Of a stretch of 64,000 nt of DNA, positions 1-13,300 are shown piece after piece; within the stretch, counting starts at the first letter, position 1, and each line of letters opens with the position of its first letter. The stretch comes from Trichobilharzia szidati (taxonomy: Eukaryota > Platyhelminthes > Trematoda > Strigeidida > Schistosomatidae). A program made the position numbers and the translations under genes. Below the pieces are notes generated by a model. It made no database searches. It saw only the letters and a list, made by a program, of their open reading frames with translations, and had not been told where the DNA came from. The DNA lies in contig OX235273.1 of assembly GCA_944472155.2 (NCBI GenBank), forward strand, positions 35,375,204 to 35,439,203. The letters run 5' to 3'.

Positions 1-400
1 ATGTAGCTTTGTTCAAACATCATTGTTGTTGTTTTCCATCAGAGCAACCAAACTTTAAGCGAGCGAAGGATGCGAAAAAAGAGTAAGTTTTAGCTTTCTT
101 AAAAGCATAGGCAGTTACGATAATATAGTTTATCATTATGGCATATTAGTGATACTTTAGTGAGAGGTAGCTTCAAAGATCTGGAAGGTTAGAACCTGTA
201 GGACAAACTGACCTTTAAGATGTCTCATGAAATTGCGTAGGCCCCATTCTGTAGTATTTTCACAAAAAACTAAGCAGGCTTGTAGATAGTAGGAGCAAAA
301 GCATATTCTGAATTTAGATCTGTACATCCCTTATTGTTTTTTGTCAAGGATCTAGGCTGTTAATTAATTCAACAGTTTTCAAAAAATTCATTTTCCTGTC
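1..400. other. left-edge AT-rich DNA, no gene seen
   Basis: No convincing ORF, RNA gene or recognised repeat is visible. Only short AT-rich non-coding sequence precedes the diverged repeat that starts near position 400. Confidence 0.5.
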
Positions 401-1050
401 CTACGGATTGCAGCGATTGACAGTTGTTACCGAAGTAATAATATATAATTATTCCTGTCTATGCAGGAACATACCAATTGTTCAGGCATGGATAAGTTAT
501 TATATAAATTGCACATATTTCGATGTATGGTGAATTTACAGTTTGTTTATTCTTTCTGACATTAGAGTCAGTCGGAACAGTCTGCAAAATAGTCTGTTTG
601 TGTAACACATAAAAAAATATAGAAATATTGTCTTCGCATTAACAAAAACTCAGACATCAGACGAATGTAATACAAATACCTGGGGAAAATAAAGTTTGAA
701 GTAAATTCTTCCATATAACTTTGTTATGAACAGCATGCTTGGCTTAATGTACATTGATGTATTATTTTTAGGTCAGTGATGTATTTATTCCATTTTGTCA
801 GCAGTCTAATCGTAGTTTTATAATAGGAAAGAAATTTGACCGTGGATACGAAAACTAGATAAGGTCACGTTGGATTGTTTTACTGCATGAAATGGGGCCG
901 AGGTCGATTCCAGAACTATCCATTGGCGCCATTTGTGTCGGCATGACAGACTGTACACGTAAGTTCAGTAATACATTGAAAGCTGTTTGAGAACCAGTTG
1001 CTTCTTTATTTCAGATCAAGAATACTCCTTGTACAGAATGTTGGCCAGCG
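400..1050. repeat. diverged dispersed or duplicated repeat, copy 1
   Basis: This stretch aligns by eye with 8620-9260 in the same orientation. Shared landmarks are the pieces 'aggcatggataagt', 'aaatatagaaatattgtctt' and 'ccatataactttgtt', and further on 'ttgttttactgca'. Identity is patchy with indels, so the duplication is old. No coding capacity is seen. Both copies sit just left of a minus-strand CR1-like element, so they may be a duplicated target region or part of a longer element. Confidence 0.55.
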
Positions 1051-1339
1051 TCTTCAAGTGTTAGCATGGGATCGAACATGGAATTTGAGTGTGAATTTAC
1101 TTAAATGGTCTGGAGTCCAGCTTCCTTTCAGTTTAAATGTAGGGTTGTTCGACCCCGACCAGTAGGTAAATAGAAGAGTAGGCTCAGCAGCAGAATACCA
1201 GAAAGAGAATGTATGTGAACATCAGAAGAACATTAATGTTTCATGTATATACAAATGTTTACAAATATATATAACCGTATAGTAAACATATCCTATATTC
1301 TAGTGGTGTTTTCATGTATTTTTGCGAAGTCTTAGAGTT

Positions 1340-4130
1340 TATTTAGTGTCATAATATTTAGTAGTGAGTCTAGGCGTTGTAGTTTTCTAATAGCTCATGC
1401 GTTTTAGAAATAAGGGGTGCGGTCTGATTGGCATAGTCATTGGGATGAAACAGTTTATATAGCAAGCGTTTGAATGCTATAATAGAGTGACAGGTCCATA
1501 TTTCTAGGGGTAAACTGTTCCAAATCTCAGAATACATGACAATGAAGAAGTTTGCACGGAGTGCTGTCCTACAGTTTTTCCTAGATACTGTGCACGTTTG
1601 GTTACGCAGGTTGTAGCAGCCTTCCGGTGAGAACTGTATCTCCTTGCGGTCTGAGAATGATATTTTATTCAAGACTTTAAAGAAGAATGTTAGGTTAATA
1701 CTGAGTCGTCTCATCCAGAGTGGGTCAATACCTAGGATTATACACATTGATGTGTAGTCCTTTTCGCAGTCAAATCCTGGTATTTTAGACGTGCAGTATC
1801 GTTGGACGCTTTCCATCTTAAGCCTGTCACTTACGCGAGTGCTGCTGAGAATAAATGGACAATATTCAAGTAGTGGTCTGACACAAGTTTTATATCATAC
1901 AAGTTTCGCTTCGTAGTTGTGGATGCCTATTCTTTTGTTGTTATTCTTTACTTAATTAGTTTTACCAATGCCCGTGTATTATCGGGCCGTGAGTGGAGGA
2001 TGAGTTTTTAGTTTGATGGACTCAGATAACTGATTAGATTTGTATGAGTGGTAAGTTTGCTTGAGTGTTATGAGTGATGAATAGTCACTACATCTGTAGA
2101 ATTGCCTAGCATGCTTACGCAGTCGGTTTCGAAACTTTACGGGGATGAAGTCAGGCTATTTAGGCCTCGTTTCCACAAGTCTTACTGGAGCGATGAAGTC
2201 ACATACAAGTCGTACGTTCTCACAGAGTAATTTGTTTGTCTCTATAGCCGAGCTGCATGTAAAGTATGGCCCCCAATCTAGGGTGCGTAGGTATAGTTTC
2301 AGGTCATATCACTCAACATGTCTATAACCCCTGAGTAATACTTTGTTGGCGTTTATTGTCGAACTCATGCTGGTGTTAATGTTGAACGTACTAAATACTA
2401 CTCTGTGGTCGCTACCAGGAAACTATTTACCTACTCGAAGGTTAGTGGGGATGATACCATTAGTGAAAACTAGATCTGAAATCTTATATAGTCTGGTAGG
2501 ATGCTGTACGTGTTGTTGCCAGTCTTTTGTTTCTATTAAGTTAAAAAATTCATTATACCGTTTTGGTGAGGAAAGTGGTTGCCAGACTACTTCAGGCATA
2601 TTCAAGTCCCCACACATAATTTTAGCCGTGTGAGGTAGTGAAGTGGCGTAAGCGAAAGTGCAAGCAAGCTTCATATCACCTTCAGCAGTTGAGCATGGGG
2701 GATGATAGATGCAACCTATAAGATAGGAAATGGAGTGAGACAGCCTTAGAATAGCCCAGACTGAGTCATTATCTGTGATGAGCTCTGAGTAGAAGCGCTC
2801 TGTGGCCTTAATATCGGACCTGATATACATAGCACATCCTCCTCCTCTGCCATGGTTTCTGTCACCTCTGAATACATAATAGTTATCAATAGAAATATCT
2901 TTATCGCAAATCTGAGGAGTGCACCGTGTTTCAGTAATCATTGTGAGAGACGGGTTGCAAATTAAGGGTACTGCCGTGAAGTCAAACATCTTGCTTAGTA
3001 AGAAGCGAGCACTGATGAGACAGAATGAGAGAGTTGGGGATGATGGTGAAATCGCATATATCTTTAAAAACATTATCCTCAAGGTTTATAGCGTCTGGAG
3101 TAGACTGTATGATGAATGCTAACTCAGATGGTGGTAACTTACTGGCAGTGCTGGAAAAGTGCACTACACCGGTATCAGCACAGACAGAGGTGCTATCGTT
3201 GGTTACCTTGACGGATGTGAGGTGTTCATAATACCGTGACTGAAATGCATCGCCCTTCCCTCCGGTGATAAGTGGCTTGACAGTATGTTCGCTATTTGCG
3301 TCAATATTGAGGCTGAAATTTCGTGTTGGCTGAGAAATTTAGATTGGATGAAGGGGAGGTAGGTATTTCTTGTGGATAGTATGCCGGAGTAAAGTTACGT
3401 GCATCGCAACCATGACTAACATTTTGTGTGTTTAAGTTATTTTTGTAAATATTAGTTCATCGATGATCTCGGGTGGCTTGTATCCGGTGGTTTTCGGGGA
3501 TGTGGTAAGTCAGAAGGCCACATTTAGGAAACAAGTCTAACACACTTGTTCCTTGTTGTAGAGGTCCCTGGATCACACTTTCGTCTATATTAGCCATAGA
3601 TAGGAGAGCTGTGTCGGGGTAGGTGTATGCTTGCCTATAGGGTTTCGACTTATTTTTAGGGTACCCAGAGAGATAGATTCTGTTGTGTCTATCGGATGAG
3701 GATTTGTTCGGTGTTGGATGAATCGGCGGGTTACCTCTCTTTTCATTGACGTTATATTTATGTTAGTATGAAGACTTATTCAACTTCCCTGGGTTAATGG
3801 TAGGATTAGAGTCACTGAAGTTAGTGTTATTTGGTTTGTTACTGAGAAACCTATCACTGGCGGGTTTGAGTACAGGTATTCTGGATGACAGTGTTATGTT
3901 ACTTCATTTTGTGTGCACACTAGTCTGAATGCTACTCAAGGAGGTTATATCTAATGGTACATTCTCGAGCTTAGCCTTTTGCGTAACACTGGTGGTGGTA
4001 TTATCAGCTGATGGTGATGATGTGTCTAGCAAGCATAACTCTAAAGATGCATGTAATCCTATGACCGTAGTTGCGCTGGTGGCGTCAACAAAACCAGGTC
4101 GATGAAATTGAGCAAGAGTCTTATCCATTT
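1340..4130 (-). mobile_element. degenerate CR1-like non-LTR retrotransposon, internally deleted
   Basis: The minus strand encodes pieces of the protein that is intact at 10291-13392. The C-terminal tail lies at 1816-1370, where 'SFSDRKEIQFSPEG' matches 'SFSDIKDIQFAQEG' of the intact copy. The endonuclease domain lies at 3082-2423, with 'CGDLNMPEVVW', 'GRGGGCAMY' and 'LIGCIYHPP'. The end of the endonuclease, with a GSDH-like motif, is just left of 2423 in another frame. The catalytic RT core is missing between about 1.8 and 2.4 kb, so this copy cannot retrotranspose. A small ORF at 4128-3904 may belong to its 5' region; this is uncertain. Confidence 0.75.
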
Positions 4131-5090
4131 ATTGCTGGCAGTATTATATATTGTGTTTGGCTTACTGTTCCAATTACACTCATTTTTACCGCTGTTAATC
4201 TAACAAGTTCGACTAAAAAATACGTACAAGCATACAGTGTATCAGTCGACAGGTGTAGGTTCCTATGCGGTAAAAAGTATGACGTTGCTTCACAAGCTCA
4301 ATGCTGATCTTAGCAACTTAAGTAAAGAGCATGCGCGTAGGTCATCATTGTTGCTTGCAATGGTAAAATCAAATCACACTACAAGGATACACTGGAAAAT
4401 AATTTGCTAGTGGTCAGAGGAGCTGAAATATGAAAAAGTAGGATGCAAACTAAATAAGTCTCACAAAATTGTCTTCTGGGAAACCAAATGATTAGGTTGC
4501 CTGAACGACTTCGAGCTCGCCTCCAGTTGGTTTCGACAAGATATAACGCTCACAATTTATGCGTGACCATCGATCCTCCTGGACCCTAGCTCTGGCCATC
4601 CCAATCTCTGAATCTTTGGCCTAGCCCACCTGACCTTATGTCCGTGGCCGAATTACTGGTGTTATATATATATCCAAAATCTCACATTGAAGATGCATGG
4701 AGTTAGTCCAAGCATTTTTACGCATGAATAACCCAGCCATTCATCCTTTGGTCTGTCTCCATGGGTCAAAATTATTGTCCCCCTAAGATAAAGTGAGAGA
4801 TTCATAGGTTACTTGGAGGCAAGCCTAAATTTGGAACGTGCTTATCCCATTTAAAACTTCTGAGTTTAGAAAGTTGCACGCTACCTTCGGTAAAGAATTT
4901 ACTCCAGGAATTCGTCAATCAAGGATGAAGTCTTGATTTTTATAGCCCAAAATGCAACTGTGTAAATGATGGAAACCTTTTCGTACACAAACTTCGGGGA
5001 TAAGAAATCCAATGGGGGCCCAGAGCTGACTGCTGATAATGACACAATCTAAGTGGCAAGGAAGAGGCACTGACAATCACAAAACTATTT
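4131..5090. other. gap without recognised gene
   Basis: Only short ORFs are present and none resembles a known family. The segment may include the 5' remnant of one of the flanking CR1-like copies, but I cannot show this. Confidence 0.4.
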
Positions 5091-5099
5091 CTACTGAGT

Positions 5100-6370
5100 C
5101 CCCACTCAAGTGTTATCATCTCTGGCTGCTTCAGAGAAATACCTAATAAGTTTCTTTGACACTGAACTGGACATCGCATTTAAATCTCTGAGGATACCAG
5201 AATCAGGAGGATCGACAGGCCCCAGTGACCTTCGCCTAAAGCTCCTCATGGAGCTAGCATCTCACACAACCGGCCAACTGAATGCGATTTTCATACTCTC
5301 CCGAATGGAGTGTTGCTCTGCACCATAGTACCAGGTATCCGCGAAGGAGGATCAGGACAGTGTACTTCAGACTACAGCCTATCAGTCTCCCCAGGGACTT
5401 AATCAAGAATCATCAAGGAAGCTATCATGGCATATCTGGAGCATAGACCGCAATCCGAGGAGACCTCTCATGCCTGCCAAGTCTTACGGCAAGAGAAAAG
5501 CTGGGTCAAGCAAGAGGAAGACAGAAGGGCCGTTGACGTTGAGTTCGTTGACTTCAGGAAGGCCTTCTGTAAAGTGCCTCATAACAGACCGCTTACGAAG
5601 TAAGAAAGTCTTGGAATCTAGGGTGGCTCACTAAACTGGATTAGGGAATTCCTCATAGGTAGGAGAAAGAGAGTCAGTCTCAACTCAACTCTCCTCCTGG
5701 ACAACAGTACCTCATGGAGTGACACAAACCACTGTACTCGAGCCCCTCTAATTTATTTTGTATATAAATGAGTTACGTATGCTCAATGATTCCCTCATGG
5801 GCCTTTACGCAAATAACCTAAAATATTTGCAGAGAGCCAAACGCTGAGAGTCACGTGCTGACAGCGCAACGAAATCTCAACGAATTCTAAGGATTTTCAA
5901 TTCATTGAATTGCGAAACCTCACGCAATGAACAAGCAAGCATCAGCTCATACAAACTATGTAGAATAACGATCCCATCGTTTCAGACTCATATGGATCTA
6001 AATATCACAATAAGTCACGACTTAACAAACCACAGCACACTCTTGCCTTCTGACAGCTCGAACTGTCATCTGTTGTCAGATCAAGACTGGAAGACTGAAT
6101 CCAGGCACAGTCTTGGATTCGAGGGGGAACCATACATTATACAAAATGGTTGAGAGGAGAGTAACATGCATGATTCTCGGAATTGCTAATTCATCATACG
6201 GTGAAAGAGTTAACAGATAGAATCGTTTCGCCTTGTCATACAGTAAGCAGAGAGATCATATTACGATGTTTAAAATTCCAAACACTAACTACCGACATGA
6301 TCTATTTCGTATTTCCTTTCCGTCTAAGTTGCAATGCGTCATAAGACATAGTAGAAGAGCTTAAAAGCTG
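5100..6370 (+). mobile_element. degenerate CR1-like RT remnant
   Basis: Read in shifting plus-strand frames with many stops, this is an RT of the CR1 group. Around 5540-5600 'VEFVDFRKAF' corresponds to the RT block normally ending in D-x-x-K-A-F-D. 'LNWIREFLIGRRKRV' follows near 5640, and the C-terminal tail ('YGERVNR', then 'YRHDLFRIS') lies near 6200-6310. It abuts the next plus-strand copy at about 6400, so two decayed copies lie in tandem or nested. Confidence 0.6.
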
Positions 6371-6399
6371 ACACAGAACTGTATCAATAAGTATATGCG

Positions 6400-8170
6400 A
6401 CCAGTTGCAGACCAGTTGCGCTACTTCCAGTGATATCGAAGATATTGGAAAGTCTCATTGACGACCACATGAGAAAATACTTCGACGGCACTAACCTACT
6501 CAATGAAGCACAGCACAGTTTCAGGAGGGGAAGATCCTGTGTGACGAATCTTCTACTAGCTTGGAACGATTGGGCACTATCCTGGGACGTAAAGGTACCA
6601 GTCCATGTGATCTTTCTCGACTTTGCGAAAGCATTCGACACAGTTCACCATGGTCTGCTCCTTCACAAAATAAGCAGGGCGGGTGTTTCTGGAGCACTTC
6701 TCGCATGGCTGAAAGATTATTTAGGCGAGAGAGAATTCTGCACCAAAGTCGACCGCATCAGATCATCCTGGCTCACCTCGGCATCAGGGGTTCCTCAGGG
6801 TTCTATCTTAGGGCCGTTGATGTTTTTGATTTTTATCAACTACCTGCCCTGTCAACTGAACTGCTCTGCGCTTCTTTACGCTGATGACGTAAAGATTTGG
6901 AGAGCAATAAACTCATCGGGAGAATCAGACAGATTGCAGGCTAACCTGCAAAGTCTGGGAGACTGGGCTCTGGCTAACGGAATGCCTTTCAACCTAAGGA
7001 AGTGCAAAGTGGTGCAACTTCATTCCGGCAGGTCACAGAGTGTAAATTACACCCTTGGTGGCCAGAACTTGAGTTGTGTGCCATCAGAACGCGATCTAGG
7101 CCTTATTTTAACAGAAAAGCTAGACACCAGTGTAAATTACACGAGGGACGTCGCCAAAGCTTACACAACTTTACACTTTATGCATAGGCAGCTGGGAGCT
7201 CTTACTCCCGAACTATTCTTAAGGTTGTATACGACATACGTGAGGCCACTCCTTGAGGTGTATAATATCATTGCTCCTCAGCTACTCAAAAGGGATGCTT
7301 ACATTCTAGAAAGTGTCCAGAGACGAGCGACAAAATGAATGATCGGCCTCCACAACAAATCATATGAGGAAAGACTGAAGAAATTAAGTCTTTTCACACT
7401 TAGTTACCGTAGTCACAGGGGAGACCTCATCACCGTCTATAAGATCTTAGATGACCAGGCCCACCCTAATAAGAGCATCCTGCCATTAAGTGATTATAAG
7501 CTTCCACGAGGTAACCCGCTAAGGATAGCACACCAGAGACCAAAGACTCGAGTGCGTTCACATTTCTTCTCGCTTCGAGTTTGCCGTCTCTGGAACGCTT
7601 TACCGGCGGCCGTGACTACAGCGCCATCTGTGGAGACTTTTAAGCGGAAGCTGGACAATCATGCAGAAATGCATGGTTTGTGTCTCAATGGCTTATCCAC
7701 TTAAAATTTGAAACCACACTGTCAATGGGTAAGCATACAAGCTAAATCCCCATGACCCGTTCTGTCCTCTCTCACTGTACCGACTACTCTATCTTTTCCT
7801 TAGGTCACCTTTATTTTTTCGCTTATCTCAACCTACATTATCTACACTACAACCTATTATTATTACTATTCTGCCTTTATGACTGCACCGAATGACCAGC
7901 GGGTGTTAGGTCAAACTCCATTCACGGCAGCAACTCAGTCCTAACATACTGCACACTACAAACCACATATTGACCAGTCCTCGCACCACTCCTCTTGGAG
8001 TCTATCAGAGCTAAAGCAGTCGAGTGGCGGGTTTACTACACATAAGTTCACCGAAGATCTGGAACCTCTACCTTACAATCAAGAAGCGAGCTCGAAGAAA
8101 TCACTGGTTTATACTAGCTCGTAATCAGGATATAGAATATCGGATATATCTAAGTCTTCTTTGTTTTTGT
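6400..8170 (+). mobile_element. CR1-like non-LTR retrotransposon, 5'-truncated
   Basis: A plus-strand RT reading frame runs from 6430 to 7335 and continues, after one stop at 7336, to 7704. Visible RT blocks are 'EAQHSFRRGRSC', 'FLDFAKAFDTVHH', 'ASGVPQGSILGP' and the catalytic 'YADDVKIWR'. The C-terminal part carries 'HFFSLRVCRLWNALP'. The endonuclease is absent (5' truncation). The 3' UTR to about 8170 matches 16260-16740 of the other plus-strand copy, including 'gagtggcggg' and 'tactagctcgtaa', which marks the shared 3' end. Confidence 0.8.
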
Positions 8171-8619
8171 TTCGATCTCGTTCTCCGTGAGCATTTGCAG
8201 TGGGATGTTTTTAATAATAATAATTTGCTTTATTCCAGAAACAGTACTAGTGGTACAGTGTGGAATTTTCAGCACATATGTACAATATTTGCATCTAATT
8301 TTACCGACATTCAAAATAAGTATTAAACAAACAAAAAAATCTGAAGACACCAACAGCAAAAACAAAAAACAGAATAAACACAAAAAGATTATGAATGCGA
8401 AAAAGTTCCAGAGTCTACCAAGGTCTAATGCAGTGTTTGTGGTGGTAGTGTGAGTAATCCTGAATAATACAAAATTTTTTAAGGTGGTGACTATGGCGTT
8501 CACAAACAATGATTGTCAGTTTAATATTGCCGAAAAGTATAGAAAATAAGAAAAAAACAACCACAAAACTAATAGTTACATGATGGTTAATGACAGGACA
8601 ATTTTGTAATACTCATAGT

Positions 8620-9260
8620 GCTAATAGAGTCGGAACCAGTGGATACACAATAGAAGGAATATATAATATATATTTTCCTATCAATGTAGGACACACCAGT
8701 TGTACAGGCATGGATAAGTATTATTTAAATTACATGAATTTGATTTATAGTGAAATTACATGGTTGCTGTCCTCTCTGACATCAGATAGTGAGCACATTC
8801 TGATAGTTAGTCGTTCGATGGAGCACATAAAGAAATATAGAAATATTGTCTTCGCATTAACAAAAAAACCCAAGTACGTGTCGGATAAATTACAAATATT
8901 TGGGAAAAAAATAAAGCTTGAAGTCAATTCCTCCATATAACTTTGTTGTGTGCGGCATCGTATCTTGTTTTATGTTCAAATTGTGTATTAATTTAAAATG
9001 ACTGATTTATTTTTATGATTTTGACATCACTTAAATTGCAAGTAATACCAGATGTGAATTCAACTGAATGTAGATTAATATTGGTCATTGTCAAGCAGAT
9101 TTGTTTTACTGCACTCAAGTCACCCATAGCCCGCCATTTGTCACAGCATGGTTGCTCCGTACGAGTAAGTTGATAAACGCGTAGAAAGCTATATAAAAAC
9201 CATTTTAGATCGTTGACAGTGCTTGTATAAGATGCTGTACAGCGTCTTGTTGTGGTGACA
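8620..9260. repeat. diverged dispersed or duplicated repeat, copy 2
   Basis: This is the second copy of the repeat seen at 400-1050, in the same orientation and flanking the other minus-strand CR1-like element on the same side. No protein is supported; the short ORFs here do not agree between the two copies. Confidence 0.55.
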
Positions 9261-9498
9261 GTGGATTTCATCAAGGATGCTGAGCCATTACTAGCCAAAC
9301 CTTGAGGGATGATATATGAGTAAGTGACTTCAATTGTTTCTCAGCTTCATTCGGAATGTAGATCAATGCAACTTGTACTACAAAGTAAATACAACAGAAA
9401 TGTACCAGAGGACAAAGAAAAACCAGGTCGAGTCTAAAGCATTTGATTATATTCGTTGTACATTGTAATTTGATGAACAAAAATTTGTTTCTACTATG

Positions 9499-10368
9499 TC
9501 TTTTTATGCATTTATGCTACTAGTTTATTTATAGTCTTTAGGGAAGTAAGGGTATTTAAGCGCGTTTAAGGACTGTAGTAGACTAATAGTTGATTCGTTC
9601 TAGGAATAAACAGTTTATTTATATAGTCGGTAGAGTGAAATAGTCTTTTTATGCATTTATGCTACTAGTTTATTTATAGTCTTTAGGGAAGTAAGGGTAT
9701 TTAAGCGCGTTTAGGTACTGTAGTAGACTAATAGTTGATTCGTTCTAGGGATAAATAGTTTATTTATATAGTCGGTAGAGTGAAATAGTCTTTTTATGCA
9801 TTTATGCTACTAGTTTATTTATAGTCTTTAGGGAAGTAAGGGTATTTAAGCGCGTTTAGGTACTGTAGTAGACTAATAGTTGATTCGTTCTAGGGATAAA
9901 TAGTTTATTTATATAGTCGGTAGAGTGAAATAGTCTTTTTATGCATTTATGCTACTAGTTTATTTATAGTCTTTAGGGAAGTAAGGGTATTTAAGCGCGT
10001 TTAGGTACTGTAGTAGACTAATAGTTGATTCGTTCTAGGGATAAATAGTTTATTTATATAGTCGGTAGAGTGAAATAGTCTTTTTATGCATTTATGCTAC
10101 TAGTTTATTTATAGTCTTTAGGGAAGTAAGGGTATTTAAGCGCGTTTAGGTACTGTAGTAGACTAATAGTTGATTCGTTCTAGGGATAAATAGTTTATTT
10201 ATATAGTCGGTAGAGTGAAATAGTCTTTTTATGCATTTATGCTACTAGTTTATTTATAGTCTTTAGGGAAGTAAGGGTATTTAAGCGCGTTTAGGTACTG
10301 TAGTAGACTAATAGTTGATTCGTTCTAGGGATAAATAGTTTATTTTTATAGTCAGTAGAGTGAAATAG
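9499..10368 (-). repeat. six 145-bp tandem units spanning the end of a CR1-like ORF
   Basis: The string 'tctttttatgcatttat' recurs at 9499, 9644, 9789, 9934, 10079 and 10224, exactly 145 bp apart. On the minus strand each unit carries the last roughly two dozen codons of the adjacent retroelement ORF (ending 'NQLLVYYST' and a stop) plus its 3' UTR. Units 2-5 are essentially identical. Unit 1, farthest from the ORF, and unit 6, fused to the ORF, carry private changes. That pattern fits expansion of the inner units by unequal exchange, slippage or template jumping. Confidence 0.95.
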
Positions 10369-13300
10369 TGTGTACAGAGAGCGTTTGAAACTTAAAACTG
10401 TATTACAGTTCCTGATATCTAGGGGCAGATTGTTCCATATTTTAGAATACATGACTGTGAAGAAGTTTTCGCGGAGTGTTGACTTAAAGGCTTTTATTGT
10501 CACTGTGCAATTTTGGTTACGCAGATCGTAAGAGCCTTCTTGCGCGAATTGTATGTCCTTAATGTCTGAGAATGATATTTTGTGTAGGACCTTATAGAAG
10601 AATACTAGGTTTATAATTAGTCGTCTTGTCCAGAGTGGGTCAAGTTGTAGAATCTTGCAACGTGAGATGTAGTCTTTCTTACATTCGTAGCCTAGTAGTT
10701 TCGAGGTAAAATATCGTTGGATACTTTCAATTCTTAGCTTTTCACGTGTGTGAGTGCTGCTAATAATAAATGGACAGTATTCTAGTAGTGGCCTCACACA
10801 GGTTTTGTACAGAATGAGCTTTGCTTCATTGTCGTGAAAGTTCCTGAGTATGCATCCTAAGAGCATCCTCGACTTTTGAGTCTGTGATGCCACTTGCTCA
10901 GAGAATGTTAGGTTACTCGAGTACCTCAGACCTAGGTCAACGACACTTTGGAGTTTCGTTAGGTTAGCCGATTGAAGCGTTAACTTTATGTCGATTGAGG
11001 GTGCACCGAAGCAGATCCAGCCACATTTTTTAAGGTTAAATTGGAGGTTCCATAAAGACGACCAAGCAGTCACTTTATCTAGTTCTTCTTGTACAACATT
11101 CTGGAAGTACCCTAGGTCATCAGGTTGGAATGTATAAGCTACTTTGAGGTCATCTGCAAAGATGAATGGTTTACCATGAGTAAAGCAAGCGCATATGTCG
11201 TTAATATATAGGGTAAATAGAAGGGGTCCAATGACACTACCTTGTACTACACCAGAGGTGATTTGGCTAGGTTTCGAAGTTATAGATCCGAGTTTAACTA
11301 TTTGGGACCTATTGTTAAGGAATGATTTAAGCCATCCTAATAGCGGGTCACTTATTCCTAAGGATTTCAGCTTGTGCACTAGTAGTAAATGGTCGACACG
11401 GTCAAATGCCTTTGAGATGTCAAAGTAGATGACAAGTACTAGTTGTCGTCTGTCACGACTGCTGGTCACAAAGTTAAAGAAGTCTAAGTGGCATGTTAAA
11501 CAAGATCTGGATTTTAGGAATCCATGTTGGTTCGGACTTATAATATTGCAACTAAGCATATGCTTCATTAGGTTTTCTTTAACTAGTCTCTCCATAATTC
11601 TAGAAGCTATAGGTGTGATATTAATTGGCCTGTAGTTACTGACGTCTGTTTTCGAGCCAGATTTGTGTTTAGGCATGATAAACGTTGTTTTCCATACATC
11701 AGGGTAAGTTTGGGTTTCTAAGGACATTGTGAATATTTTAAGCAGGAGTAAGGGAATGTCAGGGCCACCATATTTATAAAAATAGGATGATATGCCGTCA
11801 GTACCGAAACCTTTTGAGCATTTTAGGGTTCTTATAGTTTGTTTAATGTTAGCATAGTTAAATTCAATAGTGCTAATTAAGTTTGGTGTGTGTGGAGATG
11901 GAGTTTGTGCCACATTAGTAGCAGGGTGTATATTGAGTAACTGGACTGTGGGCTTAAGGTAGTTACCTGCAAAAGTTGAGTTGAATAATTCACACATGTC
12001 TGCGGAATTAGTACATAGCCTACCTTTGTCTATGAGGAGAGAAATGCTGTGTTTTTTGCGATTCATTCGCTTCTTTAAGATTTCCGTGAGTGCATACACT
12101 CTAGCAGGACTGGCTACTGCGATGCGTTCTTCGTTCCTCATACGGAAATTTCGAGCTTGTGAGATGGAACTAAGGGTGTTAAGTATCAAACCTAGTGTGC
12201 CAAAGTCGTGGTGTTTGAAGTAACTTGTTGAGAGTTTCTTCAGTTTCATACGATCCTTTGGTTTTATGAATGACTTCCTATGTGGGGACAGCTCAAGTGT
12301 TTGCAGTGGAATGACAGCATCTAAGCATGTGTTCGAGTTATGGTAGAAGATGCTCAGAGCTCTCGAGAGGTCATCAGTAGTGAAGTATTCGCTCCATTCG
12401 GAGGATCTTAGCACTGATTCTACTAAGGTCCAGTTTGCCTTACTATAGTTCCTATATAGTACTTGTTGTGAAGTGGAGGTATGAGCTGCATTGCTATTCA
12501 GTGGAAGTGGCAGAGCACACATTACTGTTTTGTGGTCACTACCTGAAAACTTAGAACCCACTAAGATTGAGAGGGGGCTTATATCGTGACAGAATATTAA
12601 GTCTAGTACATTGTCACCTCTTGTAGGGATAGTGACAGTTTGTTTCCAGCCAAAAATGTCCAGTGTCCCTAAGAGCTTGTCGTATTTAGTTGGCCCTTTT
12701 AATAAGTCCCAGTTGATTTCGGGTAGGTTGAAGTCTCCACATATGATCTTATGCTCATATGGAAGAGTGGATACTTGCTCCAGTACATTTATAAGTTGTG
12801 TCTCGTAATCACTAAAGGTGCCAGGTGCTCTGTAGATACATCCTATTAGTAGTGTAGCACTTTTGAAGTGTACGTTGACCCACAGGGTGTCGTGCATGTC
12901 ATTGAGTTCCCTATTTTCTAGCTGTAATACAGTAAGTGTGTTCAGGAAGTACAGTAGGCAGCCTCCTCCCTTACCACTCTTCCTGTCACAGCGAAAGTGT
13001 ATGTACCCTTCGATGCTTATCTCTTCGTCTGGTATATTGGAGTGACACCAGGATTCCGTAATAATGATTATAGGGGGTTTGTATACCAGCGTATGTGCCC
13101 TGAGCATCGGTAGTTTGTTAAGGATAGATCTAGCATTAGTAAGTATTAAGTAGAGTTGAGATTTGAAGTAGTGTTTGAAGTGTTTAAGCTCGTCAATAAG
13201 GTTCAAGTGTGGATCGGCATCCGCTGTTTCCGCGTGGCATATCAACCCTGTGTTGCAACCAGTTTGTCCACCTATGTCTGTCAAGTTACTATCCATCTTT

